A stretch of DNA of 64,000 nucleotides from Aestuariispira ectoiniformans (lineage in GTDB: Bacteria; Pseudomonadota; Alphaproteobacteria; UBA8366; Aestuariispiraceae), in contig NZ_CP062788.1 in NCBI RefSeq assembly GCF_025136295.1, positions 868,001 to 932,000 on the forward strand. The letters are read 5' to 3'. A model generated the notes under the pieces. That model saw only the letters and a list, made by a program, of their open reading frames with translations. It had not been told where the DNA came from and searched no databases. The position numbers and the translations under genes were made by a program. Position 1 is the first letter of the stretch. The number at the start of each line of letters is the position of its first letter. Positions 35,954-44,578 of the stretch are shown here, piece by piece.

Positions 35954-37180
35954 TTATGCCAAAGTGAGGGACTGGGACTCCGCGGACGACACGGACACAT
36001 GGGCGCCCATGAAGGACGCGCGCAGCAGGTAGGTGCGGGCCGTTTCTTTTGACGACGCCATGGCGGCGAGGCGCGCACTGGCCAGGGCCGTCTTGCGGGA
36101 CTGCCGGTTGGCGTGGTCGTGGTAGTAGGCATTGGTGGATTTCTGGATGTGATCCAGGGCTGCTCGCCGGCGCAGGCTGGCATAGTCGTCCAGCTCGCTG
36201 ACGTCCGCATTGCCTACCAGATGCATCTGTAGAACACGTGCCAGATGGTCCGCGTCATGGAAGCCGCTGTTCAGGCAGACGCCGTCGACCGGTGTGCCGT
36301 GACTGTGGGCGGCGTCGCCTGCGAGAAGCACGCGGCCTTTTTTGAAACTGTCCGCCACAGAGGGACGGATATAGCTGACCGCCACCTGTTTGATGTCTAT
36401 GTCCGGCTTGTCTCCGATCAGGGAGAAAAGACGTTCGCGTGCCTGATTTTCATCACGGATCTGTCGGTCGCTTTCATCGGCACTGATCGGGAAGACGGCC
36501 TGGACGCGGTCACCGTAACGAATGACGCTGATGCAATTCTGACCACAATATAGATAGGCGGCATTGCCGAAATCCGGGAAATGGCGGCTGAAATCCAGGT
36601 CGCTTTCCACCATCAGAAAGCGGTGGTCTTCGACCAGGGCCCTGGAGGGAATCCCGGCCATGTCCCGCAGGCTGCTGTCCTTGCCGTCTGCGCCGACGAT
36701 ATAGTCGCCTTCGACCTCGAACTCGCCTTCGAATGTCGCGACCTTCGCAACGACCTTGTCGCCCCGCTCCTCAACGGATTGCAGATCATAGCCGGTGCAG
36801 ATCGCGGAGGGTGACAGAAGGCTTACGCGGTCTGCCAGAATGCGGACAATGTCCTCATGCGTGCAGTGAAGATGGAAAGGATATTCGGTTTGCTGGTCAA
36901 TGATGGAGAAGGGCAGTTCCGCCACCATCGAGGTTTCGTCGCAGTCCCAGAATTGCAGTTCCGGGACGCGCTGACCCTGTTCGAGGATGGCGTCGTCGAT
37001 CCCGTTCTGCTGGAACATCTCCATGGTTGAAGGGAATATCGTGCCGATGCCGGGCCGTTGCGGCAGACGTTCTTCGCGTTCAAAGACCTGAACGTCGATC
37101 CCCCTGCGCAAGAGGCCAAGCGCCAGGAACAGCCCAACCGGACCCGCCCCTGCAATGAGGACTTTTCCAGAAACAGTCAT
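35954..37180 (-). CDS. FAD-dependent monooxygenase (PHBH fold)
   Basis: The 408-residue protein has the FAD motif GAGPVG (about 10-15), the middle GADGKDSSLR motif and GDAAHSHGTPVDG, all signs of the aromatic-ring hydroxylase family. It inserts one oxygen using NAD(P)H. ATG 37180 follows GGAGG by 5 bases. An earlier in-frame ATG at 37192 lacks a site. It is close to the LeuCD-like gene (overlap or 1-base gap), so the two are co-transcribed. Confidence 0.9.
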   Translation of the reverse strand: MTVSGKVLIAGAGPVGLFLALGLLRRGIDVQVFEREERLPQRPGIGTIFPSTMEMFQQNGIDDAILEQGQRVPELQFWDCDETSMVAELPFSIIDQQTEYPFHLHCTHEDIVRILADRVSLLSPSAICTGYDLQSVEERGDKVVAKVATFEGEFEVEGDYIVGADGKDSSLRDMAGIPSRALVEDHRFLMVESDLDFSRHFPDFGNAAYLYCGQNCISVIRYGDRVQAVFPISADESDRQIRDENQARERLFSLIGDKPDIDIKQVAVSYIRPSVADSFKKGRVLLAGDAAHSHGTPVDGVCLNSGFHDADHLARVLQMHLVGNADVSELDDYASLRRRAALDHIQKSTNAYYHDHANRQSRKTALASARLAAMASSKETARTYLLRASFMGAHVSVSSAESQSLTLA

Positions 37181-37181
37181 G

Positions 37182-39143
37182 TTATCCTCCATTGGTTATT
37201 CTTGTTGGTTGGCCGTTTCCCTGTTTCAGGGCGGCGATCACCCCGCCGGATGCCAGGATTGATGCGGCTTCTCCAGCCGGACATTGGCCTTGGAATATGC
37301 GGTCGGTATCCGCGACCCGTATCGACCCGGTTGCCAGATCGACCTGAAGCTGTGTTCCATCGTCGACCAGATCGAAGAAATCAGGGTCATCGACCACCAG
37401 GGTGGGAAGGCCCTCGTTGACCAAATTGCGGCGATGGGTTGCGGCAAATCCGCGGGCGATAACCAGTTCCACACCGGCACCGATCAGGGCCCAGGCGGCA
37501 TGTTCGCGGGCGGAGCCGCTGCCCCAGGCCTCGCCGGCAACGATGATTGTGTTGCCGGATGTACAGCTTTCCTTCATGCCCGGGCGGACATATTCGAAGC
37601 AATGCTCGCCCAGTTCGGTCCAGTCCGACAGGTTGCAGAATTCACCCGGAATTATTGCGTCCGTATCCACATGGTCCCCGAATTTCTGAACCCCTGCGGA
37701 GACAAGACCGGACAGGGAGGCGCTTTTGTTGGCATCCTGATGATCCACCTTCATGGCGGGGATATTTTCGTAGCGGATTTCGATCGCCGCCGGGGCCGTC
37801 GATGGCTGTCGGCCGAGGATATTGTGGTAGCGGTTCTGGTCGATCCGCGCGAGATAGGGACGGGGGTCGGCGATTGTCATCCCGTATGAACTGGCGGCAA
37901 CCGTTGCGGCGGATGACAACCAGGCCAGCGACCCTTTGCCCATACGGTTGCGGTAGTTCCGGTTTTGTGAGGAGAGCCAGATTTCGCCGTCTCCGGCCCG
38001 TTCGGACCCAACCCCCAGGCACAGGTGACAGCCGGGAACGCCAATCCTGTAACCGGCGCGTTCGTATATCTTGTCCAGGCCTGTGTCCGCCAGAAGTTGG
38101 CGGATTTCCAGATCGCCGGGAACAACCAGACGGCGTGAACTCGGAACCGGGCGGTGGCCATCCTGCCACATCAGGTCCAGCAACATCCCGCCGAGAACCA
38201 GTTCTTCCTCTGTTGTGGTGCAGGCGCCGATAAAACAGCCATCAAGGGCCTGATCGGTGACGTCCTCCACATCGAAGACATTGTCCGGCGAGAAAGGTTT
38301 TGCGACTTTCGGTGACAGGTGATGCAGGTCGATCCGGATCGTCTCGGCATAGTCGGCATCCTCGTCCGCGCGGAGGAAGCGGGCGTCCGCGGCTGTCCTG
38401 CCCCTGCTTTCCAGAAATCGGACCGTTTCTGCGGTGGGTTCGAAAATGCCGTTCATGCCGCCCAGTTCGGCGGTCATGTTGCAGATGGTAAAGCGGGTGT
38501 CGGTCGTGAAGCCTGCGGCAGCCGGGCCGCCATATTCGACCGTGCGTTCCAGGGCCGCGCGGTTCCGGCCAAGGGTTCCGAGCGTGTGCAGGATGATATC
38601 CTTCCCGCCGATGCCGAAGGCCGTTTCGCCCTCATAGACAACCGAAATGGCCTCTGGCACCTCCAGCCATGTTTCCCCGGTCAGGGCGGCGATTGCGACA
38701 TCCGCGCCGCCCAGGCCGATTGCCAGTGCGCCAAGCGCGCCGTGGGAGGTGGTATGGGAATCCGCCCCCAGAACGATCTGGCCCGGCAGGCAGTGATCGC
38801 GGTAGAAACGCGTGTGCATGATCGTTTCATTGGCGTCGTAGAAGGCCGTCAGGCCGTTTGCCTTGGCAAAATTCTGACATAGCGCCACAAGGCGGCGGGT
38901 TTTCTCATTTTCCCGGACCGTGACCGGGTCTACGGTGTGGTCGACTGCCAGATAGAAGTGGTCCTTGTCGAAGAGCCGGGGATTTCCCAGTCGTTCGAAG
39001 GTGCTCATCATACCGTTGAGCGCCAGTTCGGACGCCATGGTCCAGTCAACCGCAACCCGCACGGTGCTGCCCGGCGCAACCGCACCGGAACCGACCATAT
39101 GGGTGCAGAGGATTTTCTGCGTCAGGGTAAGGCCCGCAGTCAT
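37182..39143 (-). CDS. Fused LeuC-LeuD-type isomerase (aconitase family)
   Basis: The 653-residue protein joins both halves of an isopropylmalate-isomerase-like enzyme. The large part has GADSHTTSHGALGALAIG and cluster cysteines C308 (CFIGACT), C372 and C375 (GCHLC). The swivel domain (about 500-630) has DHVDTDAIIPGEF and GSGSAREHAAWAL. Members move a hydroxyl between adjacent carbons of a malate derivative. The fused form is known from homophenylalanine (HphCD) and other chain-extension routes. No LeuB-like dehydrogenase gene is nearby. It overlaps the LeuA-like gene by four bases. Confidence 0.88.
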   Translation of the reverse strand: MTAGLTLTQKILCTHMVGSGAVAPGSTVRVAVDWTMASELALNGMMSTFERLGNPRLFDKDHFYLAVDHTVDPVTVRENEKTRRLVALCQNFAKANGLTAFYDANETIMHTRFYRDHCLPGQIVLGADSHTTSHGALGALAIGLGGADVAIAALTGETWLEVPEAISVVYEGETAFGIGGKDIILHTLGTLGRNRAALERTVEYGGPAAAGFTTDTRFTICNMTAELGGMNGIFEPTAETVRFLESRGRTAADARFLRADEDADYAETIRIDLHHLSPKVAKPFSPDNVFDVEDVTDQALDGCFIGACTTTEEELVLGGMLLDLMWQDGHRPVPSSRRLVVPGDLEIRQLLADTGLDKIYERAGYRIGVPGCHLCLGVGSERAGDGEIWLSSQNRNYRNRMGKGSLAWLSSAATVAASSYGMTIADPRPYLARIDQNRYHNILGRQPSTAPAAIEIRYENIPAMKVDHQDANKSASLSGLVSAGVQKFGDHVDTDAIIPGEFCNLSDWTELGEHCFEYVRPGMKESCTSGNTIIVAGEAWGSGSAREHAAWALIGAGVELVIARGFAATHRRNLVNEGLPTLVVDDPDFFDLVDDGTQLQVDLATGSIRVADTDRIFQGQCPAGEAASILASGGVIAALKQGNGQPTRITNGG

Positions 39144-40426
39144 CGGACGCTCTCCGCCATCAGGCCCTCGGCGGCCTCTTTTCCCACGCGGATTTCATCG
39201 GCGACGAGACGTGCGACCTGATCCTCTGTCAGCAGCGTCCGGGAGCTTTTGGCGGTGTTCAGAACACGCTCGACACAGCTTTCCCTGCGCAGCTCCTCCA
39301 TATGCGGGTGATTGACTTTCAGCCAGTGCAGAACGTTATGACGCCCGGACATGAAACCGATTTCTATCGTCTGGTCGCGCCCGAACAGGGATGCCGGAAC
39401 GGCGGAATAGACCCGGTCGGCAATCCAGTTGCTGCCCATGTCCAGCGCCTTGACGATAGCGGCTGCATGGACGCCCGTGGCGGTCCGGAAAGCATCGTTG
39501 CCCATCATCGGGTAGTTGCCGGGCAGGGGGGCATCGCACCATTCGCGAACCCGCTCGCAATATTCCGGCAGGGCGGACAGATCGCGGCCCGTTCCCGGAA
39601 ATTTCAGTTCCAGATTGACCAGAAGCTGGTCCAGTGCCGTGTTGCCGACGCGTTCGCCGATACCCAGACAGGTTGCATGGATGCGGTCGACGCCTTCGTC
39701 GGCGGCGGCAAGGGCGTTGGCCTGGGCAAGACCACGGTCGTTATGGCCATGCCAGTCCAGTTTTGCACCGGTGCCGCTTTCCTTGATCAAGTCCAGGGCA
39801 AAGCGGACAATCGCGCGGGTGCCTGCCGGTTCCGCATGGCCGCAGGTATCGGCCAGACAGATCCGTGTTGCCCCTTCGTCCAGGGCCGCCTTGTAAAGAT
39901 CGCGCAAATCTTCGGGCCGTGAGCGCGTGCTGTCCTCGGTAATGAACATGACCGGCGCGCCGTTTTTTACGCAGGACCGGACGGAATTCCGGGTCAATTC
40001 CACGAGATCGTCCCATTCCCAGCCTTCGGCAAAAAGCCGCATGGGGGAACTGCCGAGGAACATACCTGCCGTCAGGGTGGCCCCGCTTTTCTCGCAGGCC
40101 GCGAGATGGGCCTTGATGTCGTGCGAATGGGTGCGGACCCCGGTCACCAGGTCAGGTGCCTGACCGTGGCTTTGCAGATGGATCGCCAGTTCGGCGATCT
40201 CGTCGCAGGCCTTCGGGCTGGCCCCGGGCAGCCCGAGGACGATCCCGTCGGAGCCGATCCGGCTGGACAGGCGGACAAGCTGTTTTTTCTGTTGAAGTTC
40301 GGGGTCGCGCACAGAGGGAGACTGCAGGCCGTCCCGGATGGTGTCGTCCAGAACCGCGACCCGCTTGGGGATGAAGTCTCCCGACGGGTTCCAGTCATGG
40401 ATCAGTGTCAGGTCTTCCGGATTCAT
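39140..40426 (-). CDS. LeuA/homocitrate-synthase-like condensing enzyme
   Basis: The 428-residue protein has the DRE-TIM barrel signature: DDTIRDGLQSPSV (R31, D32), the metal motif HGHND (226-230) and the substrate-loop NTALDQLL region. Such enzymes join acetyl-CoA (or another acyl-CoA) to a 2-keto acid, or split HMG-CoA. The fused isomerase next to it argues for condensation. The C-terminal LeuA regulatory domain is absent, which suggests that it is not feedback inhibited. Confidence 0.85.
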   Translation of the reverse strand: MNPEDLTLIHDWNPSGDFIPKRVAVLDDTIRDGLQSPSVRDPELQQKKQLVRLSSRIGSDGIVLGLPGASPKACDEIAELAIHLQSHGQAPDLVTGVRTHSHDIKAHLAACEKSGATLTAGMFLGSSPMRLFAEGWEWDDLVELTRNSVRSCVKNGAPVMFITEDSTRSRPEDLRDLYKAALDEGATRICLADTCGHAEPAGTRAIVRFALDLIKESGTGAKLDWHGHNDRGLAQANALAAADEGVDRIHATCLGIGERVGNTALDQLLVNLELKFPGTGRDLSALPEYCERVREWCDAPLPGNYPMMGNDAFRTATGVHAAAIVKALDMGSNWIADRVYSAVPASLFGRDQTIEIGFMSGRHNVLHWLKVNHPHMEELRRESCVERVLNTAKSSRTLLTEDQVARLVADEIRVGKEAAEGLMAESVR

Positions 40427-41409
40427 TCTGCGGCCTCCTCAAGATAGTTGAGTGCTTGCAGCCCGGGGCGGCAGGCCTCCTCCAGGGCGGTGCGTGCCGC
40501 TGGGTCGATGCTGCGCCAGTCATTCCTTGGCGGATGGAGGTCATCCGCGCAGGCCTTGGCCCAGGACGCCGCAGGCAGTGCCGGATCAATGAATGCCAGC
40601 ATCTCCGTCAGGACCTCCTGCGGGGCATCCAGCAAATCCTCGTAGCGCATCCAGTGTTGCTGGGCGGCGGGGATGTGGCGCAGTTCGTCCAACCCTTCCA
40701 CCACCATCCGGTTCCAGAGGCCTCCGAAGGTGGAAAGCGGGATTTCCCGGTCATAAAAGGCGTCCAGATCGACCTGATCGGCCGGCAGCGGACGAATATG
40801 CAGCCAGGAACTTTCCGGATTTGCTTCCGCCCGCATGATCATCAGGCGAAATGCGTGATGTTTGCTCATGGAAAGCGCGACATTGCGGCCATCGCGATAC
40901 ATGTGGATGATTTTCATGTCGGGCCACATGGTCCGCCATAACGGCAGGTATTCGATGCTGGCCCCGGTCCGTTCCACCCATACCTTGCGCCCCAGGCTTT
41001 GGGCGATAAAACCGAACATTGCCTTGACGTGATCGGCGGGAATGGCGGTTTCGCGGGCCCTCATGAAGTCAGCGATTTCATGGAACAGGCTTTCATAGTC
41101 CTGCACCAGGGACGGCAGGGCGATGCGGCGCATATAGTTCCGTTCATGCAGCGTCCGCTTGGGAACCTGCGATATCCGGCCGTCGGACGCGATCTTGAAG
41201 ATATCGTCCGCCATGGGAACGCTGAGCAGATCCCAATAGTCGCTGCCGGACATCGGCCGGGTGGAAAACAGCTCCGGCAGGTTCAGCCGATTGGGCCAGA
41301 ACTCGGACAGGCTCAGGACATCCGGATGGTCGCGCAGCAGATTGGACAGCAACGTCGACCCGCATCTGCCGGTGCTGACGATCAGGATTGGCGGTTGATC
41401 AAACGACAT
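40423..41409 (-). CDS. Sulfotransferase
   Basis: The 328-residue protein begins MSFDQPPILIVSTGRCGSTL, with the PAPS 5'-phosphosulfate-binding loop STGRCGS at 12-18. The 3'-phosphate region YRDGRNVALSMS lies near residue 165. It should move a sulfo group from PAPS to a hydroxyl or amine. ATG 41409 overlaps the radical SAM stop by 11 bases. The target is unknown and could be the cluster product or a lipid/glycan. Confidence 0.88.
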   Translation of the reverse strand: MSFDQPPILIVSTGRCGSTLLSNLLRDHPDVLSLSEFWPNRLNLPELFSTRPMSGSDYWDLLSVPMADDIFKIASDGRISQVPKRTLHERNYMRRIALPSLVQDYESLFHEIADFMRARETAIPADHVKAMFGFIAQSLGRKVWVERTGASIEYLPLWRTMWPDMKIIHMYRDGRNVALSMSKHHAFRLMIMRAEANPESSWLHIRPLPADQVDLDAFYDREIPLSTFGGLWNRMVVEGLDELRHIPAAQQHWMRYEDLLDAPQEVLTEMLAFIDPALPAASWAKACADDLHPPRNDWRSIDPAARTALEEACRPGLQALNYLEEAAE

Positions 41410-43171
41410 CGAAGGAATCTCCCCGGAAGCCCGACCCGACATATGAATCCCTTGCGTCCGGCTGGGCGCCTGGGGGAACCATGTTGTTTTTGGACTTGCG
41501 GGTGGTCGGCCTTGCCTCGTCACCGGACCCGAAATGCAGCTTCACCTTGCCGCTGGAATGGTGCGAACGCGTCAGTTGCAGAAGTTCATGGCGGTTTTCC
41601 GTATTCTCGGCGGCGGTGAAGGTGTCGCCACGTACGACCGAGGTATAGAGGTTCCACAGTTCCGGGTGTTCCTCGATGCCATATTCAAGGCGTTTCTCGC
41701 GTATGACCTCGTCGAAATAGGGCGTGCCCGGATAAGGTGTGGCATTGAACAGGCTGAAGTTGATATGCGATCCGATCAACCGGTCCGACTCATCGGTGAT
41801 GTCGTCCCGGATTTCCATGATGGTCTCAAGGTTCTTGCGGGTTGCTTTCAGCTTGTCCTTTGTCGCGTCGGGGAAACCGAGCATGACGGCCAGGTTGATC
41901 TGGGGCATGCCTGCCGCGATAACCCGGCTCAGGATCTGCATATTCTCGTTCACCGTCCGCATCTTGCGCAGGTTGGTTTCAGGCGCGTCGCCATCCGCCA
42001 GGATGTTTTCGAACGGCACCAGACCGCGGAACGCGCCGGAGAAATTGTCCGGATCGTCGCTGTTCCAGAACATGAGGTCGAAAAGATGCTCCCGGAAGTC
42101 ACTGCTGTCTTTCTGCATCAACCGGCCGATTTCGATGCCGACCGGGAACTCCCAGACCATCTCCATTTTCTTGAGATATTCGAACATCTCGATGAGTTCG
42201 AGTTCCCCGCGCTCCCCATGGTTCAACCGCTGTAGCAGGTTGTCGTCGGACAGCATGACGGTTGAGACGCCGTTTGCACGGTACCAGGCGACCTCGTCCT
42301 TGAAACGCTGGACGCTCATTTCGCTACGTTTGGTGAGGCGTTCGGTGCAATAGCCGCATTCGCGGAAGCACCCCCTGGAGCTTTCAAAATAGGCGACACC
42401 ACCCTTTTTCAGGATCGAGGGCAGGAACTGGCCGCCGCCGCTTTCGCAATAATGGGTCAGCGGATTTTTCAGGAACTCGAAGCGCATGAAGGGCAGGCCG
42501 TCCATCTGGATACGCTCGCCGGTCTGCACAAGGCAGCGGCTTTTGACCAGATCGTCGAGGTCTTCGTCCCGATACAGCCGCACCAGCAGTTCGGGCAGGG
42601 AATAGTCGGCATCGCCATAGGCGACGAGGTCGGCTCCCATCCGCAGGAAATAATCCGGGCGCGCCATTGCATCACGGCCCCCGACCAGGATCAGCTTGTT
42701 CGGGTCGAGGCGCCGGAGCGTCGCAATGGCCTGGACCACCGGATAGGCTTCCAGCGTGAAATTCGCCGTAATGCAGACGACATCGGCATCCCAAAGCGCA
42801 TGAGGCAATCGCTGCATGCCGTCACCGACATAGGCCTTGGTCAGTTTTTTGTGGCCATACTGGAATTCGGCATAGGGCTGCAGATAGGCATCCCAATGTT
42901 CCATGTCCGGGATGCTTTTGAAGTCATCGAAATGGACGGTCCAGGGAATGCCTTCTGCCTCCAGCCTGTCCAGGACGGAGCTTGCCAGCATGAGTTGGGG
43001 GGTCGGGAAATAGTTGGTGCGATTGGGTGACACCGGCTCGTCGCCGTGGAGGAGAACCGGCGTTGGCACCGAAATCATGTGAATGGAGGCGCTGCGTTTC
43101 CTGCGGAGGCGCTGCGCGCGCTGGAGTGTGTTATCGCCGGACACTGAACCTGGTACGCTAAGATCATACAT
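41399..43171 (-). CDS. Cobalamin-binding radical SAM protein
   Basis: The 590-residue protein has an N-terminal B12-binding-like domain (about 30-200, with TPQLMLASSVLDRL near residue 57) and a radical SAM core with CxxxCxxC cysteines C268, C272 and C275 (RGCFRECGYC). A C-terminal extension of about 100 residues follows. B12-dependent radical SAM enzymes methylate or rearrange unactivated carbons. The substrate is unknown. It is the second gene of the cluster, and the PDT-like gene lies 34 bases upstream. Confidence 0.85.
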   Translation of the reverse strand: MYDLSVPGSVSGDNTLQRAQRLRRKRSASIHMISVPTPVLLHGDEPVSPNRTNYFPTPQLMLASSVLDRLEAEGIPWTVHFDDFKSIPDMEHWDAYLQPYAEFQYGHKKLTKAYVGDGMQRLPHALWDADVVCITANFTLEAYPVVQAIATLRRLDPNKLILVGGRDAMARPDYFLRMGADLVAYGDADYSLPELLVRLYRDEDLDDLVKSRCLVQTGERIQMDGLPFMRFEFLKNPLTHYCESGGGQFLPSILKKGGVAYFESSRGCFRECGYCTERLTKRSEMSVQRFKDEVAWYRANGVSTVMLSDDNLLQRLNHGERGELELIEMFEYLKKMEMVWEFPVGIEIGRLMQKDSSDFREHLFDLMFWNSDDPDNFSGAFRGLVPFENILADGDAPETNLRKMRTVNENMQILSRVIAAGMPQINLAVMLGFPDATKDKLKATRKNLETIMEIRDDITDESDRLIGSHINFSLFNATPYPGTPYFDEVIREKRLEYGIEEHPELWNLYTSVVRGDTFTAAENTENRHELLQLTRSHHSSGKVKLHFGSGDEARPTTRKSKNNMVPPGAQPDARDSYVGSGFRGDSFDVV

Positions 43172-43204
43172 CGCTGATTGCTCCTGTCCTGTCTTTTTGA
43201 CTTC

Positions 43205-43900
43205 TTATGCTGCTTTCAAGCGGAACACCGTGTAGGGCACGGGGAAGGCCCCGAAATCCCTGACTTTGACAACGCCTGCTTCGGCTGCCGATGCATCCGT
43301 TCCAACCGCGCCATCGACTTCGCCGCGTTTGCACATGCGGGCGGCCTCGGAATTGCTGGGCGCCCAGACCCATTCGAAATTGTCGTTTCCAAGGAAGGCC
43401 GTTGATGTCGGCGGGGCCGCGACGGTCCTGATCTTGTCGTCATGGGCCCTGGCAAAAAGGCCCATTTCGGCGGAATAGAGGAACACGTCGGCGGCATAGA
43501 CACGGTGAAGATTGGGAAGATAAAGCTTGTGGATGTCCGGGTAGAGGTTGCAGACCACACAGCCGTCAACCTCACCGTCCAGCAGAACCTGAAATGAGTC
43601 CTCCGCCGTCCGGCAAAGCAAGGCGTCATCGGCGCCGCCGCGTGAAATCAGGAAATGCCGTGCGGCGTCGTGACTGTTCGTCCTCTCCGGACCCAGAGTG
43701 GAAACCGTCCGATAACGAAGCTGCCCGCTTTCCGTCCGGTTAGACTTATCAGCCGTTTCAGAAATATCCATAATGTCTGGAGATGAATTTTGAGGATGGC
43801 TCGATGCACCGCCGTCCTCAAAACAGCGCAAGTCGCTAACCAATTTTTTTACTCCCGTCTGTCCCTGTGAATCCGTCATCTTCCTGCCTGAACAAGGCAT
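43205..43900 (-). CDS. Prephenate-dehydratase-like / periplasmic-binding-fold protein
   Basis: Residues 60-231 resemble the catalytic part of prephenate dehydratase. TVSTLGPERTNSHDAARHFL corresponds to the family's LGPEGTFS motif, and later DGCVVCNLYP replaces the usual VPIENS region. Key residues therefore differ and activity is uncertain. No ACT regulatory domain is present. The first about 55 residues are low-complexity. ATG 43900 and 43879 are both possible starts with weak ribosome sites. It is the first gene of the cluster, after a long AT-rich promoter region. Confidence 0.6.
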   Translation of the reverse strand: MPCSGRKMTDSQGQTGVKKLVSDLRCFEDGGASSHPQNSSPDIMDISETADKSNRTESGQLRYRTVSTLGPERTNSHDAARHFLISRGGADDALLCRTAEDSFQVLLDGEVDGCVVCNLYPDIHKLYLPNLHRVYAADVFLYSAEMGLFARAHDDKIRTVAAPPTSTAFLGNDNFEWVWAPSNSEAARMCKRGEVDGAVGTDASAAEAGVVKVRDFGAFPVPYTVFRLKAA

Positions 43901-44578
43901 TCCAAATCCGACCCGCTTCTCAGGTTGAGGTGCTTCGGCACTGACGAGCGTTGTTTCGTTCCGTATTCTTTACCGCTCGTACTTAATCGGCGGAAGTACA
44001 CTCAAACCAAGACTTCATTCTTATTGTCTTGTGTTTGTTTTTATCCGGGGTTTACCCCGTCGTTTTGGTAAGGAATTTCGCCGTCAATCAACGCTGTTTT
44101 CCGCTGTGCAACAGCGTCCTCACCAGTGATTTGATAGAGGCATAATTAAAAAATACTGTCAACTGAGGGTTGATTATTCTGCTTTATTACAGGCTGTGAT
44201 GGTGGTGCTGGGTGTGATTGCTAAATCTGATGTCCGGAAAACTGTTCAGAATGTTGCATGAATTTCATAAGCATTTGTTTTTATAGGAAGAATCTCATAA
44301 ACACAAATTATCCATGCGAGTAATTTGTTTCATTTGAATATATTTCCAGTGGTATTCCGGGATGTCTTTTGTGCGGGCCATATTATTTTATGATGCCATC
44401 TATAATTGAATATTATGTGAATAAAAAAATCAAAAGATACAACGCTCTATCATAGAATTTCTCCTTTTAGTTGTTTTTTGTAATATCATACTCAACTTGT
44501 TTAGCTTGCCAAAATGGTGCAGTGCACCTAAAACTTTGCATGCAAATTAAGATAGAAAGTTGAGAGAGGATTATAGAA
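43901..44578. other. Long AT-rich divergent promoter region
   Basis: No coding frame with support is seen in these 678 bases. The base composition is far richer in A+T than the rest of the window. It holds the inverted repeat ACGCTGTT-N11-AACAGCGT (44091-44117) and CGGGG-ttta-CCCCG near 44046. Before the plus-strand gene, the palindromes GGTGCA-g-TGCACC (44516-44528) and TTTGCATGCAAA (44535-44546) are present. It must carry promoters for both the minus-strand cluster and the citrate synthase gene. Confidence 0.6.
44516..44546. promoter_or_regulatory. Paired palindromes upstream of the citrate synthase gene
   Basis: GGTGCA-g-TGCACC and TTTGCATGCAAA are separate dyads 6 bases apart, ending 32 bases before the TTG start. 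They are candidate operators for a regulator not identified here. Confidence 0.45.
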
